Notes: generated by a model not told the origin, from the sequence alone. A stretch of DNA of 7,452 nucleotides from Planctomycetales bacterium (GCA_030592655.1 JAUVIQ010000159.1:1-7452), one strand, 5' to 3'. Shown: positions 1 to 5,540, counted from the first letter of the stretch. Program-made: numbers and translations.

Positions 1-2
1 CC

Positions 3-923
3 TACCGGCCGGAGTTCAGGGCCATCCTTCGCAGCCCGGACCCCCTGGAGATTTTCTACCGCCTGAAGAAGCCGCTGATCTCCGTGGAAATGCTGCTCCG
101 CCGGCAGGTGGACCTGGATTTCCAGATGCTTCGTCGGGCGGCAAACAGTGCCTTCGGCGTCGAATTGCCCGACAGTCCCAACGTCGCCAAATGCACCGTG
201 GTCGAAAAAGATATCCTCGTGCAGGTAAAGGATTTTTCCATCCTGGTTTCAGAGCGTCCTCACATCGATTACGAGAAGACCGGAAAGGGAAGTCCGATTC
301 CCGATCCCAATCTACGGCAGGCGGTCGAAGCACACCGAGCCTGCGTGGGTCTGGAGATGTTCGGCAAACCTGAACACGCCGACATGGCCCAGGCCTGCCG
401 GATGATCGGCAAGTTTGCCGTCAACCTGGCCGGTCCGGAGTGCCTGGCGATTTACCTGCCGGATACCGAGCAGTGGCACGTATATAACGACGCTTTGGAG
501 GGAAGGCTGACCGGTCATGAGGCGGCATCGACCCTGACGGAAGGTTACCGCGTTCCGCTCATCAACGTTGACGACGACGATTCGGCTATGAAGACCGCTG
601 TCGCTGAAGCCAGGCGCCGCTGGCCGGAGTTTGTCGAGGCATTTGACTGTCGCGATGAAGAGCAGGTGTTCATCGTCAAGGCCCCGTTCGCAGACGGAGA
701 AAATACCGAATTCATGTGGCTGAAGGTTACCGAGATTCAGGACGAGGTGATTCATGGCGAACTGTCCAACGCCCCGATGGACCTTGAGACGCTCAAAATG
801 GGTGACAGCGTCCAGGTCCGCCTGGAAGACCTCAACGACTGGTCCTATGGCCGAGGAGGGCCTGAGGTGGGCGGCTTCACGCTCAAGGTGCTGGAAGATG
901 CGCAGAAGCGCCAAGCCCAGTAG
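3..923 (+). CDS. DUF2314-domain protein, 5'-truncated by the window edge
   Basis: The frame is open from the left edge to TAG at 921-923. The first possible internal starts (GTG at 84, ATG at 90) have no Shine-Dalgarno sequence, and coding-like residues (YRPEFRAILRSPDPLEIFYR) precede them, so I treat the gene as partial. Counting from the GTG at 84, about the last 90 residues form a DUF2314 (YegJ-like) domain: an AVAEARRRWPEFVEAF helix, then FIVKAPFADG, EFMWLKV, GELSNAP, LKMGDSVQV, DLNDWSY and the closing GGFTLKVLED. The first ~180 residues are a separate, partly beta-rich region (CTVVEKDILVQVKDFSILVSERP, then VEAHRACVGLEMFG) that I cannot assign. There is no signal peptide in the visible part, so it is probably cytoplasmic. 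DUF2314 has no established biochemical function. The gene ends 15 bp from the end of the convergent tatD gene. Domain assignment is fairly sure; function is unknown. Confidence 0.82.
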   Translation, partial: YRPEFRAILRSPDPLEIFYRLKKPLISVEMLLRRQVDLDFQMLRRAANSAFGVELPDSPNVAKCTVVEKDILVQVKDFSILVSERPHIDYEKTGKGSPIPDPNLRQAVEAHRACVGLEMFGKPEHADMAQACRMIGKFAVNLAGPECLAIYLPDTEQWHVYNDALEGRLTGHEAASTLTEGYRVPLINVDDDDSAMKTAVAEARRRWPEFVEAFDCRDEEQVFIVKAPFADGENTEFMWLKVTEIQDEVIHGELSNAPMDLETLKMGDSVQVRLEDLNDWSYGRGGPEVGGFTLKVLEDAQKRQAQ

Positions 924-938
924 CGACGCATCCGGCGT

Positions 939-1709
939 CTAACGGAGTGCGAAGAATCGGATGGCGTTGGCGGTGGTTTGTTCGGCCAGAGTTTCCGGAG
1001 TCGTCCTTCGGACGGCTGCTAAACATTCTGCGACGTGGACGACGTTTGACGGTTCGTTTATCTGCATCTTTCGGACCGGTTCGGGCGACAGGTAGGGCGC
1101 GTCGGTCTCGATGATAATGCGGTCGTCGGGTACGAGGACGGCTCCGGCGCGGATGGCGTCGGCGTTCTTGAATGTGGCGATTCCGCTGTAACTGACGTAA
1201 GCGCCGATGTCGAGCACCCGGCCGGCCTCGTCCGGGCCTCCGGTGAAACTGTGAAAAAGTATCTTCTCGCCGCCGGCGCCCACATCATTAATGACCGCCA
1301 ACGTATCCTCGAACGCCTCCCGCGTGTGGACGGCGACGGGTTTTTCGAGGCGACAGGCCAGGGCGAGTTGCTCGGCGAATACACGCCGTTGAACGTCGCG
1401 CGGTGAAAAATCATAGTGATAATCCAGCCCAATCTCGCCGATGGCGACGTTTTTCGGATTTCCAGCCAATTCTTCCAGTCGTTCGAGATAATCTTCGCCG
1501 GCGTCTTTGGCGTCGTGCGGATGGATGCCGGCGGTGCACCAGACCTGATCGTATCGCCCGGCAATCTCGGCGGCAGCGGCGCTGTCGGGGATGCTCGCAG
1601 TCGCGCAAATAAGCGCGACGACCCCAGCCTCGCCAGCCCGGGCCAGAACATCCTCTACCGGACCAAGACGCTCGTCGGTCAAATGGCAGTGTGTATCAAT
1701 GAATTTCAT
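939..1709 (-). CDS. tatD: TatD-family metal-dependent hydrolase (DNase)
   Basis: This 256-residue protein has the usual length for the TatD/YcfH family of amidohydrolase-fold, metal-dependent deoxyribonucleases. All expected metal-ligand motifs are visible: DTHCHL (His7, His9), GEIGLDYHYD (Glu92), HTREA (His128), HSFTGG (His153) and ETDAPYL (Asp203). The C-terminal NEPSNV and TTANAIRFF segments also fit the family. Known members act as 3'-5' exonucleases or repair-linked nucleases in the cytoplasm; which substrate this paralogue uses cannot be told from sequence. The ATG at 1707-1709 gives the family's typical N-terminus (MKFIDTHCHL), although no clear Shine-Dalgarno precedes it. The gene is convergent with the DUF2314 gene and divergent from the serpin gene, and appears monocistronic. 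The family call is secure; the tatD symbol is used in the broad sense. Confidence 0.95.
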   Translation of the reverse strand: MKFIDTHCHLTDERLGPVEDVLARAGEAGVVALICATASIPDSAAAAEIAGRYDQVWCTAGIHPHDAKDAGEDYLERLEELAGNPKNVAIGEIGLDYHYDFSPRDVQRRVFAEQLALACRLEKPVAVHTREAFEDTLAVINDVGAGGEKILFHSFTGGPDEAGRVLDIGAYVSYSGIATFKNADAIRAGAVLVPDDRIIIETDAPYLSPEPVRKMQINEPSNVVHVAECLAAVRRTTPETLAEQTTANAIRFFALR

Positions 1710-1781
1710 CGAGATGATGGTATTGAGAAACCCCTTACCGTGCGATGAAAAATTATTTTTCAGAATCTGTAAATCTTTTTC

Positions 1782-1801
1782 GACGCGAGAGCGTCTATTA
1801 T
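1782..1801 (+). promoter_or_regulatory. Possible serpin promoter/operator: GACGC-N4-GCGTC palindrome abutting TATTAT
   Basis: In the 142-bp gap between the divergent tatD and serpin genes, a perfect hyphenated palindrome GACGC-GAGA-GCGTC (1782-1795) lies directly before TATTAT (1796-1801), which could be a -10 element for the serpin about 50 bp upstream of its start. I find no good -35 hexamer at the right distance. A repressor or activator half-site pair in that position would be plausible, but this is inference. A second AT-rich palindrome, GAAAAA-TTA-TTTTTC, lies at 1747-1761. Confidence 0.3.
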
Positions 1802-1837
1802 GATGGGTGCGGTGTATTTATGCGCCCGTAACTAATG

Positions 1838-1844
1838 AAAGGAG
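1838..1844 (+). promoter_or_regulatory. Ribosome binding site of the serpin gene
   Basis: AAAGGAG is followed by a 7-nt spacer (CAGGAAA) and ATG at 1852. It decides the start: the same frame is open back to a GTG at 1807, but that upstream codon has no Shine-Dalgarno and would put 15 charged or polar residues in front of a clean signal peptide. Confidence 0.85.
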
Positions 1845-1851
1845 CAGGAAA

Positions 1852-3297
1852 ATGAAAGCAAGGTATTGGATTGTAGCGGGATTTCTGGTGGCTGGGGCGA
1901 TTCAGGTAATGGCGACGCCGGGCGGGCCTGTGATAGTTACCCAAGACGGCGATGTCCTGACCGCCAAGGGACAACTGAAGGGGCCGGGGCGCCGACCTCC
2001 GCATGGCCCCAAGGACATAGCGATGAACAGGCCCAATCCGGCCAAAGAAATCGCCGCCGTGGCAAAGAGCGGCAATGCCTTCGCGACGGACCTGTACGCC
2101 AAACTCGCCGGTAAGGAAAAGGGTAACCTGTTTTTCTCACCGGCCAGTATCCACACCGCACTGGCGATGACATACGCCGGTGCTCGCGGCAATACCGAAA
2201 AGCAGATGTTCACGACACTTAAGTTTCCGATTGACAAGAGGTGGGGTAGTGCTCCTGTCAAAGGGGAAGGAATGAATATGAGGACAACCGGCAGGGCGGT
2301 CCGGACTTTAGTGCCTTGGCCGCAGGATCGCCTGCATCCTGCCTACGGCTTGCTGATAAAGAAACTGAACGCGCCGCGAAAGGTCCGCGGCAAGCCCGCC
2401 TACGAACTGGTCGTCGCAAACGCGCTGTGGGGGCAGAAGGGGTATCCGTTCAAAGAGGTATTCACGAAAACAGTCAAGGCCAACTACGACGCCGGGCTTG
2501 AAGAAGTCGATTACGTCAAAGCCACCGAGGCATCACGCAAGAAAATCAATGCCTGGGTGGAGAAAAAGACAAAGCAGAAGATTAAGAATCTCATTCCGCG
2601 AGGGGTCGTCAATCCGGCTACACGCCTGGTGCTGACCAACGCCATCTACTTCAAGAGCAACTGGGACGAGAAGTTCGAGAAGGGCGCCACCAGGGAAGGT
2701 AAATTCCGCTTCCCGGCTAGGGCGGGTGAGATGGCGATGGCGGTCCGTGTTCCCTTCATGCACCAGCAGAAGCGGCACGGATACATGGAAACGGATACCT
2801 TCCAGGCGGTCGATCTTATGTACAGGTATGGCGACCTGTCGATGACTATCTTCCTGCCGAGGAAGTTTGCCGACCTGGCGGCGTTCGAGAAGACGCTGAC
2901 AGCCAGGAACCTCACCAAGTGGCTGGGGCAGTTCAAGCGTGAGACGGTTCAGTTGTCGCTGCCGAAGTTCAAGTTCACCAGCCAGTTCGGCTTGGCCAAG
3001 ACGCTTAAGACAATGGGTATGACCGACGCTTTTTCGCCCAAAACGGCCGATTTTTCCGGTATGACGACGGCGGATAAACTCTTCATCTCGGCTGTGATTC
3101 ACAAGGCATTCGTCGCGGTCGATGAGGAAGGAACCGAAGCGGCAGCGGCTACGGCGGTGGACATAGCGATGACTGCCATGCCTCCTCGTCCGAAACAGCC
3201 GAAGGTCTTCAAGGCCGACCATCCGTTCGTATTTATGATCCGCCACCGCGCAACCGGAAGCATACTGTTCATGGGAAGGGTGATGAATCCGAAATAG
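1852..3297 (+). CDS. Secreted serpin-family protease inhibitor
   Basis: This 481-residue protein begins with a signal peptide (hydrophobic residues about 5-20, likely cleavage after VMA21), so it is exported. Residues about 22-70 are a Pro/Gly-rich extension. The serpin domain runs from about 72 to 481: NLFFSPASIHTALAMTYAGA (92-111), YELVVANALWGQ (184-195), LVLTNAIYFKSNWDEKF (259-275), VPFMH (300-304), SLPKFKF (369-375) and DHPFVFMIRH (456-465). The reactive-centre hinge EEGTEAAAAT (425-434) has the small-residue pattern of inhibitory serpins, which trap serine or cysteine proteases by loop insertion. By canonical spacing P1 would be Thr441 and P1' Ala442, but the loop's C-terminal side is about six residues longer than in alpha-1-antitrypsin, so P1 is uncertain. 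A ~30-residue insert (about 127-156) interrupts the usual LKFP-to-LHPAYG region. At 481 residues it is longer than the usual ~380-420. The target protease is unknown. Family assignment is secure; inhibitory activity is inferred. Confidence 0.96.
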   Translation: MKARYWIVAGFLVAGAIQVMATPGGPVIVTQDGDVLTAKGQLKGPGRRPPHGPKDIAMNRPNPAKEIAAVAKSGNAFATDLYAKLAGKEKGNLFFSPASIHTALAMTYAGARGNTEKQMFTTLKFPIDKRWGSAPVKGEGMNMRTTGRAVRTLVPWPQDRLHPAYGLLIKKLNAPRKVRGKPAYELVVANALWGQKGYPFKEVFTKTVKANYDAGLEEVDYVKATEASRKKINAWVEKKTKQKIKNLIPRGVVNPATRLVLTNAIYFKSNWDEKFEKGATREGKFRFPARAGEMAMAVRVPFMHQQKRHGYMETDTFQAVDLMYRYGDLSMTIFLPRKFADLAAFEKTLTARNLTKWLGQFKRETVQLSLPKFKFTSQFGLAKTLKTMGMTDAFSPKTADFSGMTTADKLFISAVIHKAFVAVDEEGTEAAAATAVDIAMTAMPPRPKQPKVFKADHPFVFMIRHRATGSILFMGRVMNPK

Positions 3298-3316
3298 CAA
3301 ACAGCAGTCAGCAATC

Positions 3317-3430
3317 GGGTGGCACCTTCAACCGGAGCGAAGCGGAGGTTGTGGGTGCTGGATGGGCAAGGGCACAAAGCACCCACAAGCTCCGCTTCAC
3401 TTCGTTTCGCTCCGCTTGAAGGTGCCACCC
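3317..3430. repeat. Long imperfect inverted repeat between serpin and yraN
   Basis: The left arm 3317-3358 and right arm 3379-3430 flank a 20-nt loop. The outer 15 bp are perfect (GGGTGGCACCTTCAA against TTGAAGGTGCCACCC), as are the inner 10 bp (TTGTGGGTGC against GCACCCACAA). Between them a CGGAGCGA/AGCGGAG block pairs with single C-C and G-G mismatches, and the right arm carries about 10 extra nucleotides. The right arm also holds GCTCCGCTT twice, 20 nt apart (3389, 3409). The element starts 19 nt after the serpin stop and ends 5 nt before the yraN stop codon, so it fills the convergent gap. It could fold in RNA from either strand and protect 3' ends, but there is no U-tract typical of an intrinsic terminator. 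A REP/MITE-like dispersed element is the likeliest identity (inference). Confidence 0.85.
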
Positions 3431-3435
3431 GGCGC

Positions 3436-3813
3436 TCAAAACGCATCGGGGATATGTTTGATTTGCGGTTTTTCGCCTTCGCGGATTACGATTGAGACGA
3501 TGTCGAAGCGGGCTGCGTAGTTGTCGGTGTTATGGTGGGCGAGGTAATAGTTGGCTGGGCGTGTCAGTTGCCGGCGTTTATGGGCATCGACTGCCGATTC
3601 CGGCTCGACGTATCGGTCGGATGAGCGGGTCTTTACCTCTACGAATACGATTGTTTCAGCCCCGCTGCTGCGACGGGTTGAACGGTCCAGTGCGATGATG
3701 TCGATTTCGCCGGGCGGGCAGCGATAGTTACGCGCGAGAATCTTCAGACCATTCCGGCGCAAAAATCGTCCAGCCAGTTTTTCCCCCTTATGTCCCAGCG
3801 ATTTGTCGGGCAT
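3436..3813 (-). CDS. yraN: YraN / UPF0102 family nuclease-fold protein
   Basis: The 125-residue length is normal for the family. Recognisable blocks are GHKGEKLAGRFLRRNG (7-22), ILARNYRCPPGEIDIIALD (25-43), IVFVEVKTR (55-63), the KRRQLTRPANYYL segment (79-91) and ARFDIVSI (101-108). GEIDII with FVEVK forms the PD-(D/E)xK-like nuclease core (Asp38, Glu59, Lys61). YraN proteins are small cytoplasmic proteins of the restriction-endonuclease-like fold whose cellular role is poorly defined; a link to DNA processing is often supposed. The gene starts 17 nt after the rplS stop codon and shares the orientation, so it is probably the last gene of the rpsP-trmD-rplS operon. No strong Shine-Dalgarno is visible. 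Family call is secure, biochemical role open. Confidence 0.93.
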   Translation of the reverse strand: MPDKSLGHKGEKLAGRFLRRNGLKILARNYRCPPGEIDIIALDRSTRRSSGAETIVFVEVKTRSSDRYVEPESAVDAHKRRQLTRPANYYLAHHNTDNYAARFDIVSIVIREGEKPQIKHIPDAF

Positions 3814-3830
3814 GATAATCGTTTGAAAGA

Positions 3831-4310
3831 TTATTCTTCTTCGGGTTTTTCTTCACTTACGGTTTCGTTTTCGGTTTGTGATTCGTCGATTTCCTGAGGC
3901 TCGTCAGTTTCTGCGACGATTTCGGGCGTTTCTTCTGCGACCTTACGGGCGGCTTTGGCGGTTTGCGTTATATCGCGGAGTCGGGTCGCCTTTCCGACGC
4001 GTTTTCGCAGGTAATACAGTTTTGCCCGGCGGGTTTGTCCTGAGCGGATGACCTCGACGCCGGCCAGTGACGGGCTATGCAGCAGAAATACTCGTTCGAC
4101 GCCTTCATTGTTGACGATTCGCCGGACGGTGAAGGTTTCGGCTACGCCGCCGCCTTTCCGGGCGATTACCACGCCGCGAAAGACCTGGATGCGTTCCTTT
4201 TCACCTTCGGTGATTCGGACAGAGACGTTGACCGTATCGCCGACGCGAAACTCCGGCGGATTATCCTTCACAGAACCGGCTACCGCTTTATTCAATAATT
4301 CCTGACTCAC
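3831..4310 (-). CDS. rplS: Large ribosomal subunit protein L19 with acidic C-terminal tail
   Basis: Residues 1-115 are a standard bacterial L19, a 50S protein at the subunit interface: VGDTVNVSVRITEGEKERIQVFRGVVIARKGGG at 23-55, then TFTVRRI, GVERVFLLHSP and the RRAKLYYLRKRVGKATR end block. The start codon is GTG (4308-4310), supported by GGAG seven nucleotides upstream. The protein has 159 residues, whereas L19 is normally about 115-120. The extra ~44 residues form a low-complexity tail; 16 of its last 34 residues are Asp or Glu (126-159). The tail has no stop or frameshift before it and keeps the same frame, so it appears to be a real extension. The gene follows trmD, as in most bacteria, and yraN follows it. 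Confidence 0.97.
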   Translation of the reverse strand: MSQELLNKAVAGSVKDNPPEFRVGDTVNVSVRITEGEKERIQVFRGVVIARKGGGVAETFTVRRIVNNEGVERVFLLHSPSLAGVEVIRSGQTRRAKLYYLRKRVGKATRLRDITQTAKAARKVAEETPEIVAETDEPQEIDESQTENETVSEEKPEEE

Positions 4311-4317
4311 TGTAATT

Positions 4318-4321
4318 CTCC
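4318..4321 (-). promoter_or_regulatory. Ribosome binding site of rplS (supports GTG start)
   Basis: On the minus strand GGAG is followed by a 7-nt spacer (AATTACA) and GTG at 4310. The same GGAG-N7 spacing precedes the TTG start of rpsP, which supports both non-ATG starts. The site lies 5 nt downstream of the trmD-rplS hairpin and is outside it. Confidence 0.8.
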
Positions 4322-4326
4322 AATTT

Positions 4327-4400
4327 AGTAACTGGTAACTCGTAATTAGTAATTCGTAACAGAGCGACGTTTTTTTACCAATTACGAATTACCAATTACT
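4327..4400 (-). repeat. 25-bp intercistronic hairpin between trmD and rplS
   Basis: Arms 4327-4351 and 4376-4400 match as an inverted repeat at 22 of 25 positions around a 24-nt loop. On the plus strand the three imperfections are C-A, C-A and A-C. In minus-strand RNA, the sense of the operon, they become G-U, G-U and U-G, so the mRNA can pair at all 25 positions. The structure starts 1 nt after the trmD stop codon and ends 5 nt before the rplS Shine-Dalgarno, so it fills the gap. The arms are built from GTAATT/GGTAAT-like short repeats, so a dispersed repeat element is an alternative or additional identity. It may separate trmD and rplS expression by affecting RNA decay, processing or ribosome passage (inference). 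Confidence 0.85.
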
Positions 4401-4401
4401 G

Positions 4402-5112
4402 TCATTTTTTATCCGTGCTATATTTTTCCCACAAATCCGGTCGGCGTTGCTTTGTTCTTTCGGCGGACTGCTTGGCCCGCCATTCGTAGATCTTCGCATG
4501 ATTGCCGTTCAGCAGCACTTCCGGAACGCCCATACCGCGAAACTCCCGAGGACGGGTGTATTGCGGATACTCCAGCAATCCGGCGCTGAAGGATTCTTCG
4601 GTTATACTTTCCGGCTCGCCTAATGCTCCGGGCAGCAGGCGGACTATCGAATCGACGAGGGCCATTGCCGGTATCTCCCCGCCTGACAGGACGAAATCGC
4701 CCAGGCTGATTTCCACGTCGGCAAGGGCTTCTCTTATCCGCTCGTCGAAACCCTCGTAACGCCCAGCCAGGAGGATCAACCGTTCCTGCCGGGCCAGTTC
4801 CGTGGCTGTTTCCTGGTCGAGTCGCCGTCCTTGCGGCGTCAGTAGCACCACGATTCCGGGCGGTTCGGCTTCGGCCTGGACGGCTTCGACGGCCTGGAAT
4901 ACAGGCCCGCACATCATTACCATTCCAGGCCCGCCGCCGTAAGGGGCGTCATCGACTTTTCGATAACTGTCGTCGGCGAAGTCCCTGATATTGGTCAGTT
5001 TGACCTCGGCGATTCCCGCCGATATTGCCCTTCCGACGACGCCGGAACCGAACGCCGTTTCGAACATTTCAGGAAACAGCGTCAGAATATCAATTCGCAT
5101 CGTCATAGGCAT
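4402..5112 (-). CDS. trmD: tRNA (guanine-37-N1)-methyltransferase
   Basis: TrmD uses S-adenosylmethionine to methylate N1 of G37 next to the anticodon, preventing +1 frameshifting. The 236-residue SPOUT-family protein shows LFPEMF (12-17), DDAPYGGGPGMVMM (54-67), the trefoil-knot cofactor blocks LTPQGRRLDQ (91-100), LLAGRYEGFDERI (114-126) and ISLGDFVLSGGE (135-146), then LLEYPQYTRP (179-188), VPEVLLNGNH (196-205) and RRPDLW (223-228). Arg158 matches catalytic Arg154 of the E. coli enzyme. At the position of catalytic Asp169 this protein has Glu173 (ITEESF; codon 4594-4596). Three in-frame ATGs (5112, 5106, 5100) are possible starts; Met5 (5100) aligns best with the E. coli N-terminus, and none has a Shine-Dalgarno. 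A hairpin lies just upstream. It is part of the rpsP-trmD-rplS operon. Confidence 0.97.
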   Translation of the reverse strand: MPMTMRIDILTLFPEMFETAFGSGVVGRAISAGIAEVKLTNIRDFADDSYRKVDDAPYGGGPGMVMMCGPVFQAVEAVQAEAEPPGIVVLLTPQGRRLDQETATELARQERLILLAGRYEGFDERIREALADVEISLGDFVLSGGEIPAMALVDSIVRLLPGALGEPESITEESFSAGLLEYPQYTRPREFRGMGVPEVLLNGNHAKIYEWRAKQSAERTKQRRPDLWEKYSTDKK

Positions 5113-5122
5113 ATAAGTTTAG

Positions 5123-5167
5123 CCATCGCCGGATTTCGGTGAGTCTGGTCGAACCGTACGGCGATGG
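5123..5167 (-). promoter_or_regulatory. Hairpin in the rpsP-trmD gap, next to the trmD start
   Basis: CCATCGCCG (5123-5131) and CGGCGATGG (5159-5167) are perfect 9-bp inverted arms around a 27-nt loop that can add a short CGGT/ACCG pairing. In the minus-strand mRNA it begins 11 nt after the rpsP stop codon and ends 10 nt before the first trmD ATG, where no Shine-Dalgarno is seen. It might hold down trmD translation relative to S16, or act as a processing site (inference). The T-run next to the stem (5168-5172) is on the plus strand, where no gene reads through, so a terminator is unlikely. Confidence 0.55.
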
Positions 5168-5178
5168 TTTTTAGACGC

Positions 5179-5436
5179 CTACTTCTTCACGACGATACCG
5201 TTTTTTGTCAGCAGGTTACGTACCGTATCGCTGGGCTGAGCGCCTTTGTCCAGCCAATACTCGATTCGCTCACGTTTGAGCGAGATCTGCTGGTCTGCCG
5301 TCTTGGCCAGTGGGTCGTACCAGCCAAGTTCTTCCAGTACGCGACCGTCTCTGGGTCTGCGTGAATCAACCGCATTAATCCGAAAAAATGGAAGATGCCG
5401 CCTGCCGAACCTTTTTAATCGTAATCTTACCGCCAA
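5179..5436 (-). CDS. rpsP: Small ribosomal subunit protein S16 (TTG start)
   Basis: The 85-residue protein is a normal-length S16, a 30S assembly protein: AVRLRLKRFGRRHLPFFRI (2-20), AVDSRRPRDGRVLEELGWYDPL (22-43), RIEYWLDKGAQPSDTVRNLL (57-76). The open frame continues upstream to 5589, but the family N-terminus M/L-AV-[RK]-x-RLKR begins exactly at a TTG (5434-5436) with GGAG seven nucleotides upstream. The 51 extra upstream residues resemble no S16 and would cross the promoter. The one nearby ATG (5447-5449) is out of frame. A leader of about 70 nt separates the predicted transcription start from the TTG. It is the first gene of the operon and is followed directly by trmD; rimM, which usually lies between them, is missing here. 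Confidence 0.95.
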   Translation of the reverse strand: MAVRLRLKRFGRRHLPFFRINAVDSRRPRDGRVLEELGWYDPLAKTADQQISLKRERIEYWLDKGAQPSDTVRNLLTKNGIVVKK

Positions 5437-5443
5437 AGTGCTT

Positions 5444-5447
5444 CTCC
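5444..5447 (-). promoter_or_regulatory. Ribosome binding site of rpsP (decides TTG start)
   Basis: Minus-strand GGAG, a 7-nt spacer (AAGCACT) and then TTG at 5436. This matches the S16 N-terminus and rules out the longer upstream open frame. Confidence 0.85.
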
Positions 5448-5512
5448 ATATATTGTCGCCACACACCTGAAGCCTGACTTTACAGACTCCACCCGCAACG
5501 CGCGAAGGAGGA

Positions 5513-5540
5513 ATTATATCAGCGAATCGTTCGACATCAA
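5513..5540 (-). promoter_or_regulatory. Sigma70-type promoter of the rpsP-trmD-rplS-yraN operon
   Basis: On the minus strand, -35 TTGATG (5540-5535), a 16-bp spacer, and a perfect consensus -10 TATAAT (5518-5513). Transcription would start near 5506, giving a leader of about 70 nt before the rpsP TTG. This is the best promoter match I see in the window and suits a strongly expressed ribosomal-protein operon. Confidence 0.75.

Noticed and set aside
312..914. 200-residue minus-strand open frame
   Set aside because: It is antisense to the clear DUF2314 coding frame, and its translation shows no recognisable family.
924..940. Bidirectional terminator between the DUF2314 gene and tatD
   Set aside because: The stem is only 5 bp (GACGC/GCGTC) with no T-run on either side.
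1710..1800. tatD promoter on the minus strand
   Set aside because: AT-rich stretches exist, but no -35/-10 pair has acceptable spacing.
1807..1851. Upstream GTG start for the serpin
   Set aside because: No Shine-Dalgarno; ATG at 1852 has AAAGGAG at ideal spacing and begins a clean signal peptide.
2533..3300. 255-residue minus-strand open frame
   Set aside because: It is antisense to the conserved serpin C-terminal half, and its Arg/His-rich composition is typical of a shadow frame.
4418..4912. 164-residue minus-strand open frame
   Set aside because: It lies in another frame inside trmD, is Arg-rich and has no family signature.
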